From Nonomuraea gerenzanensis (lineage in GTDB: Bacteria > Actinomycetota > Actinomycetes > Streptosporangiales > Streptosporangiaceae), in contig NZ_CP084058.1 of the NCBI RefSeq assembly GCF_020215645.1, positions 8,990,001 through 9,054,000 on the forward strand: DNA of 64,000 nucleotides, written 5' to 3'. The position numbers were made by a program, and so were the translations under genes. Positions 1 through 7,385 of this stretch are shown piece by piece; the stretch's first letter is position 1, and each line of letters opens with the position of its first letter. The notes under the pieces were generated by a model. That model saw only the letters and a program-made list of their open reading frames with translations. It ran no database searches and was not told where the DNA came from.

Positions 1-1
1 C

Positions 2-343
2 TGCGTCAACTTCTTCGCCCCGTTCCTCGCTGAGCGCGAGGAGGACATGACGCTCGACCGGCTGCTCGACCACATCGAGCACATCGTGTCCGTCGCCGGC
101 ATCGACCACGTGGGCCTCGGCCCCGACTTCATCCGCGAGGTCATGGACGACCTCACGCCGCCCTGCTGCGAAGACCTGCACACGAGGGGCGTCGACCCGA
201 AGCAGGCCGTCCCCGGCCTGGAGGGGCCCGCCGGCCTGCCGATGGTCACGGAGGGGCTGCTCGCGCGCGGGCTGCCGGAGAAGGAGGTCATGCAGATCAT
301 CGGCGGCAACGTGCACCGCTTCTTCGGGGAGCTCCTCTCATGA
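2..343 (+). CDS. Membrane dipeptidase (peptidase family M19), C-terminal part
   Basis: The gene is cut by the window start; the open frame runs in from base 2 and 113 residues remain. The family (renal dipeptidase-like, zinc-dependent) hydrolyses dipeptides, including some with D-residues. Visible hallmarks are the late TIM-barrel strand 'HVGLGPDF' that carries substrate or metal-shell residues, and the conserved ending 'IIGGNVHRFF' of M19 enzymes. An internal ATG at 47 is not the true start because the homology continues upstream ('VNFFAPFL'). The M20 peptidase 118 bp downstream on the same strand may be co-expressed, giving two neighbouring small-peptide hydrolases. Confidence 0.85.
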   Translation, partial: CVNFFAPFLAEREEDMTLDRLLDHIEHIVSVAGIDHVGLGPDFIREVMDDLTPPCCEDLHTRGVDPKQAVPGLEGPAGLPMVTEGLLARGLPEKEVMQIIGGNVHRFFGELLS

Positions 344-461
344 CGGCCCCCCGCCCCGCCCACCCCACCAAGGCCGCGCGATTCGATCACCCCGCCAAGA
401 CCAGCCGACTCAAGCCTTCCCGGCACACCCGACAGGCGACTCATCTCGGGAGACACCCATC

Positions 462-1565
462 ATGAGCACGACCGGCGACACCGCCCAGCAGGCCGCGGCC
501 AGTCTGGTCGAAGACCTGGAGGAGCTGGTCCTGTGCGAGTCCTTCTCCAGTGACCTGGAGGCCGTGGCCCGCAGCGCCAAGGTGGTGGCCGCGATGGGCA
601 CCCGCCACCTGGGCACCGCGCCGGAGTTCCTGGTGATCGACGGCGTCACCCACCTGCGCTGGTCGTTCGGCACGCCCAGGGTCCTGCTGCTCGGCCACCA
701 CGACACCGTCTGGCCGATCGGCACCCTCGCCACCCACCCGTGGTCGCTGGTGGACGGCGTGGCGCGCGGCCCGGGCGTCTTCGACATGAAGGCGGGGCTC
801 GTCCAGACCTTCCACGCCCTCGCCGGCCTCGCCTCCCTCGACGGCATCACACTGTTGATCACCGGCGACGAGGAGGTCGGCTCCCTCACCTCCTCGCCCC
901 TCATCCAGGACACCGCCCGCGGCCTGGCCGCCACCTTCGTCATGGAGGCCAGCGCGGACGGCGGCGCGCTCAAGACCGCCCGCAAGGGCACCTCCAACTA
1001 CACCGTCAACGTGCACGGCAAGGCCGCCCACGCCGGGCTCGAGCCGGAGAAGGGCGCCAACGCGGGCATCGAGCTGGCGCACCAGATCCTGGCCGTCGCC
1101 GCCATGGGCACCGGCGCGACCACCGTCACGCCGACGGTGCTGTCAGGCGGCACCTCCTTCAACACGGTCCCCGCCGCCGCCTCGGTAGGCGTGGACGTGC
1201 GGGTGGCGGAGGTGTCGGAGCAGACCCGCGTGGACGCGGCCATGCACGCCCTGCGCCCCGTGGTGCCGGGCACCCGCCTGGAAATCCTCGGCGGCCCCAA
1301 CCGCCCGCCCCTGGAGTCCTCGATGTCGGCCGGCCTCTTCACCCTGGCCCAGGAGCTGGCCGTGGGGTTGGGGCTGGGGCCCCTGACGTCAGCCTCGGTA
1401 GGCGGCGCTTCCGACGGCAACTTCACGGCCGGCGTAGGCTGCCCGACCCTCGACGGGCTGGGCGCCGTGGGCGGTGGGGCCCATGCGGATCATGAACACG
1501 TGGTCGTCGCCGAGATGCCCGGTCGCGTGGCTCTGCTACGAGCACTCATCGAGGCGGTCCGGTAG
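462..1565 (+). CDS. M20 family metallopeptidase (carboxypeptidase G2-like)
   Basis: A 367-residue zinc-dependent exopeptidase or amidohydrolase of the M20A/CPG2 type, likely cytoplasmic as no signal peptide is visible. Metal and catalytic residues can be read off: 'GHHDTVWP' (His79, Asp81), bridging Asp108 in 'GVFDMKAG', the Glu pair 137/138 in 'TGDEEVGS', Glu162 in 'VMEAS', and a late His in 'GGGAHADHEHV'. The dimerisation (lid) domain lies in the middle, around residues 170-280. CPG2-type enzymes cleave C-terminal glutamate from peptides or folates; the true substrate here is unknown. Start ATG follows a weak 'GGGAGA' site. The stop codon lies in a sequence that is copied twice downstream at 50-bp intervals. 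Confidence 0.9.
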   Translation: MSTTGDTAQQAAASLVEDLEELVLCESFSSDLEAVARSAKVVAAMGTRHLGTAPEFLVIDGVTHLRWSFGTPRVLLLGHHDTVWPIGTLATHPWSLVDGVARGPGVFDMKAGLVQTFHALAGLASLDGITLLITGDEEVGSLTSSPLIQDTARGLAATFVMEASADGGALKTARKGTSNYTVNVHGKAAHAGLEPEKGANAGIELAHQILAVAAMGTGATTVTPTVLSGGTSFNTVPAAASVGVDVRVAEVSEQTRVDAAMHALRPVVPGTRLEILGGPNRPPLESSMSAGLFTLAQELAVGLGLGPLTSASVGGASDGNFTAGVGCPTLDGLGAVGGGAHADHEHVVVAEMPGRVALLRALIEAVR

Positions 1566-1670
1566 CGGTCCAGCTCGCCCTACCGCGCCGCGCCCTCGAC
1601 GCGCAGGTCCGGTAGCGGTCAAGCGTGCCTCACTGCGCCGCGCCCTCAACGCGCAGGTCCGGTAGCGGTC
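1554..1670 (+). repeat. 50-bp-period tandem repeat built from the end of the M20 gene
   Basis: The motif GGTCCGGTAGCGGTC occurs at exact 50-bp intervals, ending at 1570, 1620 and 1670. The two full downstream units (1571-1620 and 1621-1670) differ at only a few positions. Read in the local frame, each unit resembles the peptide end of the upstream gene (ALIEAVR-stop, then ALDAQVR-stop and ALNAQVR-stop), so the array looks like duplication of the gene's 3' end plus spacer. Because 50 is not a multiple of three, the copies fall in different frames. Confidence 0.8.
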
Positions 1671-1725
1671 CTGACGGCTGTCGGCTGCCGGTGGCGTCGC
1701 TTCAGGCCGGCGGCTACCGATGGCG

Positions 1726-2325
1726 TCACTCAGGCGCTGGGCCTTCGGGCGGGGAGCCTCTGTGCGGCGAGTTCGGTTGCTGGGCAGGGAGGTCGGCGTG
1801 CCAGCGGTTGATGGCTCTTCTGCTGCGGAGCACCAGGACGGTGGCGTGGCCGGCGTGTTCGGCGATCAGGCCCCGGACGCGGGGGGCCATGGTCTGCCTG
1901 TATCGGTAGACGTATCGGATGAAGTCCCAGGTGATGCGGTCGTACGCGCCGGTTCTGGCGTGCTGGCCGCCCCGGTGGCGCAAGCGGCGGGTGGCGATGC
2001 CCCAGAGGCAGGTCACAGGTGGGAGGTCGAGGAAGAGGACGGTGTCCGCGGCGGCCAGGCGGATCGGGAGGGTGGAGGCGTAGTTGCCATCGATGATCCA
2101 CGACTCGCCGGCGACGAGAGACCGCTGCCTCTGAGCGAACTCCTCCTGTGGCGTGGGTGTCCAGGTGTCGTCGTAGTAGAGGGCGTCCAGGTGGGTGACG
2201 GGGAGGTTCAGGGTTGCGCCGAGTCGGTTGGCCAGCACGGTCTTGCCGCTGCCGCCGCAGCCGATAATCGCGATTCTGCGCGGGTTCCGGCTCGTGAGCC
2301 GCGGCTTGCCTGCGTCGAAGTTCAA
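1726..2325 (-). CDS. P-loop kinase resembling FlaR/topology modulation protein
   Basis: A 199-residue NTPase of the adenylate-kinase-like group. It opens with a P-loop 'IIGCGGSGKTVLANRL' and carries the family's characteristic 'HLDALYYDDTWTP' and 'WIIDGNYAST' segments, followed by an Arg-rich lid. The family is annotated as topology modulation (FlaR-like) or shikimate-kinase-like, and true substrates are unknown. The frame is open further upstream through a 24-bp repeat array, but I choose TTG at 2325 because it is preceded at 6 bases by GGAGAGGG and lies just before the conserved P-loop. Translating the repeats would add a low-complexity octapeptide tail (QSECVRRG-like) not expected in the family. 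Confidence 0.7.
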   Translation of the reverse strand: MNFDAGKPRLTSRNPRRIAIIGCGGSGKTVLANRLGATLNLPVTHLDALYYDDTWTPTPQEEFAQRQRSLVAGESWIIDGNYASTLPIRLAAADTVLFLDLPPVTCLWGIATRRLRHRGGQHARTGAYDRITWDFIRYVYRYRQTMAPRVRGLIAEHAGHATVLVLRSRRAINRWHADLPAQQPNSPHRGSPPEGPAPE

Positions 2326-2326
2326 T

Positions 2327-2480
2327 GCCGTCCCTCTCCGAACAGTGCGAGGCTGTCCCCTCCGCACGCATTCAGACTGTCCCCTCCGCACGCATTCAGA
2401 CTGTCCCCTCCGCACGCATTCAGGCTGTCCCCTCCGCACGTATTCAGGCCGTCCCCTCCGCACGTATTCAGGCCGTCCCA
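2327..2480 (-). repeat. 24-bp tandem repeat array upstream of the kinase gene
   Basis: Five full 24-bp units occupy 2351-2470, with a partial unit to 2480 and a degenerate unit at 2327-2350. On the minus strand each unit contains GGAGGGGAC, a Shine-Dalgarno-like core, and the probable ribosome binding site of the kinase gene (GGAGAGGG) lies in the degenerate last copy. The units differ by single transitions (GCATTCA versus GTATTCA). There are no spacers, so it is a minisatellite and not a CRISPR array. Confidence 0.85.
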
Positions 2481-2562
2481 AGCGTTGCGGGGCCGTCTCC
2501 CCGTTCCGGGTGCTCGTGGTGGTCCCCTTCCGAGGATGGCGTCCAGCGCCCCGGGGAAGAAG

Positions 2563-3519
2563 CTACTCGGCGCGGCTGAAGCGGGCGCCCCACCTGCGGA
2601 CCTGGTCGAGCAGCTCGGGCGGGCTCAGAACGCGGAAGTCGGCGTCCACCACGCCCAGCGCCACGATCGGCCACTCCAGGGAGTCGGCGAGCATCCGCAC
2701 CCGGCACTGCCCCGCATCGACCTCCTCGACCGTGCTCCACCTGCCGATCCGCTCGCGCACCACCTCGGCCGGGGCGTACACCAGGATCTCCACCTGGTAG
2801 GAGCGCGGCAGGTGATCCAGCCCGGCGCGGACGAACTCGGCGGCGTCGGCCAAGGGCAGGGGGCGTGGGAGGAAGCGGGCGCCGGTGCTCTCAGGGGCGG
2901 ACAGCCGGTCGACGCGGAAGCTGCGCCAGTCGTGGCGTTCGAGGTCGTAGGCGACGAGGTACCAGCGGCGGCCGAGCGACACCAGCCGGTGCGGCTCGGT
3001 GTGGCGCCGGGTCCGGCGGCCGTCGGCGGCGGTGTAGGAGAAGCGCAGCCGTTCGGTGTCGCGGCAGGTCAGGGCGAGGGTGGTGAGGACGGCCGGATCG
3101 AAGCCCGCCCGGGAGCGGCCGTCCCAGCCGGCGGAGACCGTCATCGCGCGCAGGGCGTCGATGCGCCGCCGCAGCCGGACCGGCATGACCTGCACCACCT
3201 TGGCGAGCACCCGCACGGAGGACTCGGCGATGCCCTCCACCGGGTTCTGGGCGGCGGCCTGCAGGCCCACGGCCAGGGCGACCGCCTCCTCGTCGTCAAT
3301 CACCAGCGGCGGGAGGGCGGCGCCCGCGGCGAGCTGGTAGCCGCCATCCACGCCGCGTTGCGCTTCGACGGGGTAGCCGAGCTCGCGCAGGCGGTCGATG
3401 TCCCGGCGCAAGGTGCGGGCCGACACGCCGAGTCGCCCGGCCAGCTCGGCGCCCGGCCAGTAGCGGTGGGTCTGGAGGAGGGACAGCAGGCGTAGCGTCC
3501 GGGTGCTCGTGTTCGCCAT
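2563..3519 (-). CDS. WYL-domain transcriptional regulator (YafY/DeoR-like), copy 1
   Basis: A 318-residue cytoplasmic DNA-binding protein. The N-terminal winged helix (residues about 5-60) contains 'LSLLQTHRYWPGAELAGR' and 'SARTLRRDIDRLRELGYP'. A WYL domain follows, with 'RRWYLVAYDLERHDWRSF' near residues 190-210, and a C-terminal WCX extension ends the protein. WYL domains sense ligands such as nucleotides in several bacterial regulators. It is divergently transcribed from the DinB-like gene at 3615, and a palindrome lies between them, so it probably controls that gene and itself. It is paralogous along its length to the regulator at 7386, which is also 318 residues. Confidence 0.9.
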   Translation of the reverse strand: MANTSTRTLRLLSLLQTHRYWPGAELAGRLGVSARTLRRDIDRLRELGYPVEAQRGVDGGYQLAAGAALPPLVIDDEEAVALAVGLQAAAQNPVEGIAESSVRVLAKVVQVMPVRLRRRIDALRAMTVSAGWDGRSRAGFDPAVLTTLALTCRDTERLRFSYTAADGRRTRRHTEPHRLVSLGRRWYLVAYDLERHDWRSFRVDRLSAPESTGARFLPRPLPLADAAEFVRAGLDHLPRSYQVEILVYAPAEVVRERIGRWSTVEEVDAGQCRVRMLADSLEWPIVALGVVDADFRVLSPPELLDQVRRWGARFSRAE

Positions 3520-3532
3520 GGTGCCGATTCTT

Positions 3533-3563
3533 CCGCTATTCAGGTCACAAAGTGGCCGCTATT
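3533..3563. promoter_or_regulatory. Candidate operator between WYL regulator and DinB-like gene
   Basis: The short divergent intergenic region holds a near-palindrome GGTCACAAAGTGGCC (3543-3557, one mismatch) flanked by two direct CCGCTATT octamers (3533-3540 and 3556-3563). The position suits a binding site for the adjacent WYL regulator. Binding is inferred from position and symmetry only. Confidence 0.35.
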
Positions 3564-3614
3564 GCTGTCAATCTGTACGTGAGCAGCAGGAACACCGACC
3601 GGAAGGCAGCGATC

Positions 3615-4154
3615 ATGACCGTCAACACGCCGAGCCCGAGCAGCACCGACAAGGTGACCGGTGAGCGCGCCGACCTGCTGGCGGCCTTGGGCCAGAGCCG
3701 TCACTTCCTGCGCAACACCACCCGCGACCTCGACGACGACCAGGCCCGGATGCGCACCACCGCCAGCGAGCTGTGCCTGGGCGGCCTGATCAAGCACGTG
3801 GCCACGGTCGAGCGGAGCTGGGCGGACTTCATCGTGCACGGGCCGTCGGCCATGGCGCCGCCCACCGAGGCCGACATCGCCGATTACGCGGACGGGTTCC
3901 GGCTGCTGCCCGATGAGACGCTGGCCGGGGTGCTGGCGGACTACGAGCAGGTGGCGCGCAGGACCGACGAGCTGGTGGTCAGCCTGCCCGACCTGGACGC
4001 CGACCACCCGCTGCCGTCGGCCCCGTGGTTCGAGCCCGGTGCCCGCTGGTCGGCGCGGCGCGTGTTGCTGCACATCGTGGCGGAGACGACCCAGCACGCC
4101 GGGCACGCGGACATCATCCGGGAGTCGCTGGACGGCGCGAAGAGCATGGGGTGA
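3615..4154 (+). CDS. DinB-like (DUF664) four-helix protein
   Basis: A 179-residue protein of the DinB/YfiT-like superfamily, whose members are metal-binding four-helix bundles, including bacillithiol or mycothiol S-transferases. Features include 'RADLLAALGQSRHFLRNTT' near the start, 'GGLIKHVATVERSWADF' in the second helix (a usual metal-ligand His) and 'VLLHIVAETTQHAGHADI' in the third (His residues of the usual triad). I choose ATG at 3615 over the open upstream frame because GGAAGG precedes it and the DinB homology begins soon after. The pairing with a divergent WYL regulator suggests inducible expression. Confidence 0.8.
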   Translation: MTVNTPSPSSTDKVTGERADLLAALGQSRHFLRNTTRDLDDDQARMRTTASELCLGGLIKHVATVERSWADFIVHGPSAMAPPTEADIADYADGFRLLPDETLAGVLADYEQVARRTDELVVSLPDLDADHPLPSAPWFEPGARWSARRVLLHIVAETTQHAGHADIIRESLDGAKSMG

Positions 4155-4175
4155 GCGCGACACCTCCCGTGCGAA

Positions 4176-4208
4176 GGCGACGCCCACCTCCTGGAGGCGG
4201 GCGTCGCC
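4176..4208. terminator. Bidirectional hairpin terminator
   Basis: GGCGACGCCCACCTCC and GGAGGCGGGCGTCGCC form 16-bp arms with one mismatch around a single-base turn, between the convergent ends of the DinB-like gene (4154) and the SSI gene (4230). No U-tract is present, as is common for terminators in high-GC actinomycetes. Confidence 0.8.
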
Positions 4209-4229
4209 GCATTGCCGTGGGGTCGCCCG

Positions 4230-4628
4230 TCAGCCGGCGACCGGGCCGAGCCGGCGCTCCAGCACGCACCGGTTGGGGAACTCCTCGTAGTAGGAGTTGG
4301 GCCGCCCGTACCAGTGCCCCGTCGCCTCCACCTCCACCGGATCCCAGATCAGCGGGCACGGCCCCGGATCCACGTCCAACCGTGCCAGATACCCGTCCAC
4401 CTCGTGCAACGCGCCACAGGCGGCACGCGGGAACGGATGGAAGCCGCCGTCGGGGTCGCAGGTGAGGTGCATCGAGTACGCGCCGCCGTCGCGCGGGGTG
4501 ACGGTGATGTAGAGGTCCGCCCCGGCGGCGGCGTTGGCGGGAAGCGTCGTGAACGGCCCCGCGAGAGCCGCGGCCGCACACAGTCCGAGCACGGCCAGCC
4601 GGCGGGCGGCGGTCAGCACGAGCGACAT
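4230..4628 (-). CDS. Subtilisin inhibitor-like (SSI, family I16) secreted protease inhibitor
   Basis: A 132-residue precursor with a Sec signal peptide (Arg-rich n-region, hydrophobic core 11-25, cleavage near ANA-A at about 33). Mature hallmarks are 'LTCDPDGGFHPFPRAAC', 'CPLIWDPVEV' and 'FPNRCVL'. The four cysteines (57, 71, 91, 121) fit the two disulfides of SSI. By alignment to SSI the reactive bond would be Leu93-Ile94, two residues after the third cysteine, so P1 is leucine where Streptomyces SSI has methionine. The start at 4628 follows AGGGAGG at 5 bases. The family blocks secreted subtilisin-type proteases; no such protease is adjacent. Confidence 0.92.
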   Translation of the reverse strand: MSLVLTAARRLAVLGLCAAAALAGPFTTLPANAAAGADLYITVTPRDGGAYSMHLTCDPDGGFHPFPRAACGALHEVDGYLARLDVDPGPCPLIWDPVEVEATGHWYGRPNSYYEEFPNRCVLERRLGPVAG

Positions 4629-4815
4629 GATGTCCTCCCTGGTCAACGGTCGTCCCGGGCATGGGACGGCGCACCCACCATGACTACAGGCGGCGCCGAG
4701 CCGGCGACCATGAGCAGCGAAGACATCTCAGCGTGATGAATTGGATACACACTGCTATCTGCGCAGCTCATGGACCTTGCGCGGCACCGGTCAGCGGGCG
4801 TGCGTAAATGGGGGG

Positions 4816-5589
4816 ATGGAGCATGCGGAGGCGGCGGCCAGAGCCGGCGTGGTGATCAGGGAGTTGCGGGAGATCGGCGAGTTCCAGCAGGTCTACCGGC
4901 TCTTCGACGAGATCTGGCATCCCGAGCCGGCGAACGTGCCGGTGACCGTGGAGCTGATGGCCGGGTTCACGCACACCGGCAACTACGTCGCGGGGGCGTT
5001 CGCGGGCGAGGAGCTGGTGGGGGCGTCCGTGGGGTTCCTGGCGGCGGGCGGGGCGCTGCACTCGCACGTCACCGGGGCCGTCATCGGCAAGGGCGTCGGG
5101 TACGCGCTGAAGCTGCACCAGCGCGACTGGTGCCGGAAGCGGGGGCTGGAGCGGATCACCTGGACGTTCGATCCGCTCGTACGGCGCAATGCCCACTTCA
5201 ACCTGGTCAAGCTGGGCGCGCGGCCGGAGGCGTACCTGCCGGAGTTCTACGGGGCGATGGCGGACGCGATCAACGAGGGGGACGCCTCGGACCGGCTGCT
5301 GGCGGTGTGGCGCGTCACCGGCGAGCCGGAGCGGAAGGACCTGCTCGACGAGGCGTACCCCGTGGTCAGGGAGGCGGCGGACGGCGGGCCGGCCGTCGAG
5401 GACGGCGGCGGGCACCGGGTGGTGCTGGTGGGGACGCCGCGCGACGTCGAGCGGCTGCGGCGGCAGGACGCGGCGGCGGCGCGGGCGTGGCGGATGGCCG
5501 TGCGGGAGGCGCTCGGCGGGGCCATGGCGGCGGGGGCGCGGGTGAGTGGATTCACCGAGCGTGGGGAGTACATAGTGGTAATTAACTAG
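4816..5589 (+). CDS. GNAT superfamily acetyltransferase (COG3375-like)
   Basis: A 257-residue protein matching the predicted GNAT group of COG3375. Features are 'IRELREIGEFQQVYRLFDEI' at the N-terminus, an acceptor-side core 'VAGAFAGEELVGASVGF', the acetyl-CoA-binding turn region around 'GKGVGYALKLHQRDWCRKRG' and the distinctive 'TWTFDPLVRRNAHFNLVKLG'. The C-terminal third ends 'GAYIV'-like in a short strand (EYIVVIN). Substrate unknown. The upstream frame is open to 4741 without a good site; ATG 4816 is my choice but is uncertain. It stands alone between the SSI gene and the transporter. Confidence 0.7.
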   Translation: MEHAEAAARAGVVIRELREIGEFQQVYRLFDEIWHPEPANVPVTVELMAGFTHTGNYVAGAFAGEELVGASVGFLAAGGALHSHVTGAVIGKGVGYALKLHQRDWCRKRGLERITWTFDPLVRRNAHFNLVKLGARPEAYLPEFYGAMADAINEGDASDRLLAVWRVTGEPERKDLLDEAYPVVREAADGGPAVEDGGGHRVVLVGTPRDVERLRRQDAAAARAWRMAVREALGGAMAAGARVSGFTERGEYIVVIN

Positions 5590-5654
5590 GTATTCCACCG
5601 GGGTTTCGGATTTCTGTAATGTAGCGGTCAAGTAAGCCGAGCAAGGAGATCCGC

Positions 5655-7088
5655 ATGGCGGAATTCACCCCCACCGTTCCTGCGCGAGTCCTACCCACCG
5701 TCGCCGTGCGCGACCTGCCCGAACCACCCCGATCGACGTGGCGCATCATCGGCCCCGGCCTCGTCGGGGCCGGTGTGGGGCTGGCCTCCGGCGAATTCAT
5801 CCTGTGGCCGTACATCGCCTCACAAGTCGGCCTGGTCTTCGTCTGGGGAGCCGCGATCGGCATCATCACCCAGTGGTTCCTGAACATGGAGATCGAGCGT
5901 TACACGCTGGCCACCGGCGAGACCGCGCTGACCGGGTTCAGCCGCATGTGGAAACACTGGGGCCTGGTCTTCGTGATCATGACGCTCTGCTCGAACCTCT
6001 GGCCGGGCTGGGTGACCACGTCCGCGACCATGGTGACGTACCTGACCGGCTCGGGCGAGGAGTCCGTGCGGTGGATCGCCATCGGCATGCTGCTGGTGAT
6101 CGCGATCGGGCTGACCATGGCACCGGTGATCTACGTCCTGCTCGAACGCGTCATCTTCGTGAAGATCGCACTGGTGGCCACGCTGATCGTGGTGGCGATC
6201 CTGTTCGCGATCAACGCTGAGAGCTGGGTGGCGCTGGGCAGGGGCCTGACGGTCGACGCCACGTTCCCGGTGCCGCCGCTGGAGTTCGCGGTGCTGATGG
6301 GCGCCATCGCCTACGCCGGCGCCGGCGGCGGCCAGAACCTGTGCCAGAGCAACTGGATCCGCGACAAGGGCTTCGGCATGGGCCTGTACGTCCCGCGCCT
6401 GGTCAGCCCTGTCACCGGCCACGAGGAGGCGGTCTCCTCGACCGGCTTCCAGTTCGCGCCGACGAAGGAGAACCTGGCGCGGTGGAAGCAGTGGTGGCGC
6501 TTCGCCAACATCGAGCAGGCGTGGACGTTCGCCATGGTGTCGTTCGTGACGATCGCGCTGATGTCGATGCTCGCCCACTCCACCGTGTTCGGCCGGCCCG
6601 GGCTGGAGAACAGCATCGCCTTCCTGGAGGTCGAGGGCCAGGTGCTGCAGCAGACGGTCGGGCCGTGGTTCGGCGTGCTGTTCTGGGTGATCGGGGCGCT
6701 GGCCCTGTTCGCCTCGGCCATGGGCATCGTCGACTACACCTCGCGGCTGGCCTCCGACACGATCAAGACGGTCTACCTGCGCGACAGGTCCGTCTCGGTG
6801 AACCGGGTCTACTTCTACACGGTCTGGGCGATGGCGCTGATCGGCACCGTCATCCTGCTCGCCGGGCTGGACCAGCCGCTCATCCTGCTGGTGTTCTCGG
6901 CGTGCTTCGCGGCCGTGATGATGTTCGTGTACTCGATCCTGCTGATCATCCTGAACCGGCGGGCGCTGCCCGAGGCCATCAGGGTGCGGTCGTACCGGCT
7001 GGGCGCGCTGATCTGGTCGGTGGCGTTCTTCGGCACGCTGACCGTGATCGTGGTCGTCCAGCAGGCCGGGCGGCTCATGGGAGGTTGA
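5655..7088 (+). CDS. Divergent Nramp-family (COG1914-like) membrane transporter
   Basis: A 477-residue polytopic protein with about eleven membrane segments and LeuT-fold character. The first segment reads 'GPGLVGAGVGLASGEFILWP', which aligns with the Nramp opening, but the canonical metal motif DPGN is replaced by ASGE. In segment six the canonical MPH motif is replaced by 'GAGGGQNLC'. These are the residues that coordinate Mn2+ or Fe2+ in true Nramp proteins, so the substrate is probably different. A strong AAGGAGAT site lies 6 bases before the ATG. It seems monocistronic; the downstream 297 bp holds a gene remnant. Confidence 0.75.
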   Translation: MAEFTPTVPARVLPTVAVRDLPEPPRSTWRIIGPGLVGAGVGLASGEFILWPYIASQVGLVFVWGAAIGIITQWFLNMEIERYTLATGETALTGFSRMWKHWGLVFVIMTLCSNLWPGWVTTSATMVTYLTGSGEESVRWIAIGMLLVIAIGLTMAPVIYVLLERVIFVKIALVATLIVVAILFAINAESWVALGRGLTVDATFPVPPLEFAVLMGAIAYAGAGGGQNLCQSNWIRDKGFGMGLYVPRLVSPVTGHEEAVSSTGFQFAPTKENLARWKQWWRFANIEQAWTFAMVSFVTIALMSMLAHSTVFGRPGLENSIAFLEVEGQVLQQTVGPWFGVLFWVIGALALFASAMGIVDYTSRLASDTIKTVYLRDRSVSVNRVYFYTVWAMALIGTVILLAGLDQPLILLVFSACFAAVMMFVYSILLIILNRRALPEAIRVRSYRLGALIWSVAFFGTLTVIVVVQQAGRLMGG

Positions 7089-7089
7089 C

Positions 7090-7368
7090 CTCGACCGATC
7101 GGCGTGTCGGTGGTGGACGTGAGGTCCGTCGACGCGCAACCGCGTGCCGGGTGGGGGCGTGACTGGTTCCCCGCCCGGCCGCCGTTCGTGCGGGGCACCC
7201 GGGTGGCCGCGCTGCTGCCCGGCGGTGGCGCCTACGCCGGGCAGGCCGTGGCCGGGCTGGAGACGGTGGTCGCGGCGCCCGACGCTCGCGGACGCGCATC
7301 GCCGCAGCGAGGAGGGCCACTTCCTGGGCAAGCCGGTCGTGAACACGGAAGCGCCCTTGCCGCATTAG
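7090..7368 (+). pseudogene. Decayed zinc/quinone oxidoreductase-like gene remnant
   Basis: The interval encodes fragments in two frames that resemble medium-chain dehydrogenases. 'PPFVRGTR' joined to 'VAALLPGGGAYAGQAVAG' recalls the N-terminal quinone-oxidoreductase domain, and 'LADAHRRSEEGHFLGKPVV' in the shifted frame recalls the usual C-terminal segment. The roughly 200 residues that should separate them, including the GXGXXG Rossmann motif, are missing. This looks like internal deletion plus frameshift. The frame of the first part runs on into the next regulator, but that regulator's own start is downstream. Confidence 0.45.
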
Positions 7369-7385
7369 CGGGCACACTGGTGCGC

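Noticed and set aside
2327..2480. 24-bp direct repeats considered as a CRISPR array
   Set aside because: Units are head-to-tail without spacers and no cas gene is present.
1720..3495. Plus-strand open frame of 591 residues from 1720
   Set aside because: Runs antisense through the kinase, the repeat array and the WYL regulator; composition is that of shadow translation.
7104..7385. N-terminal extension of the second WYL regulator
   Set aside because: The open frame is continuous, but the 94 extra residues belong to a decayed oxidoreductase and are absent from the paralogue.
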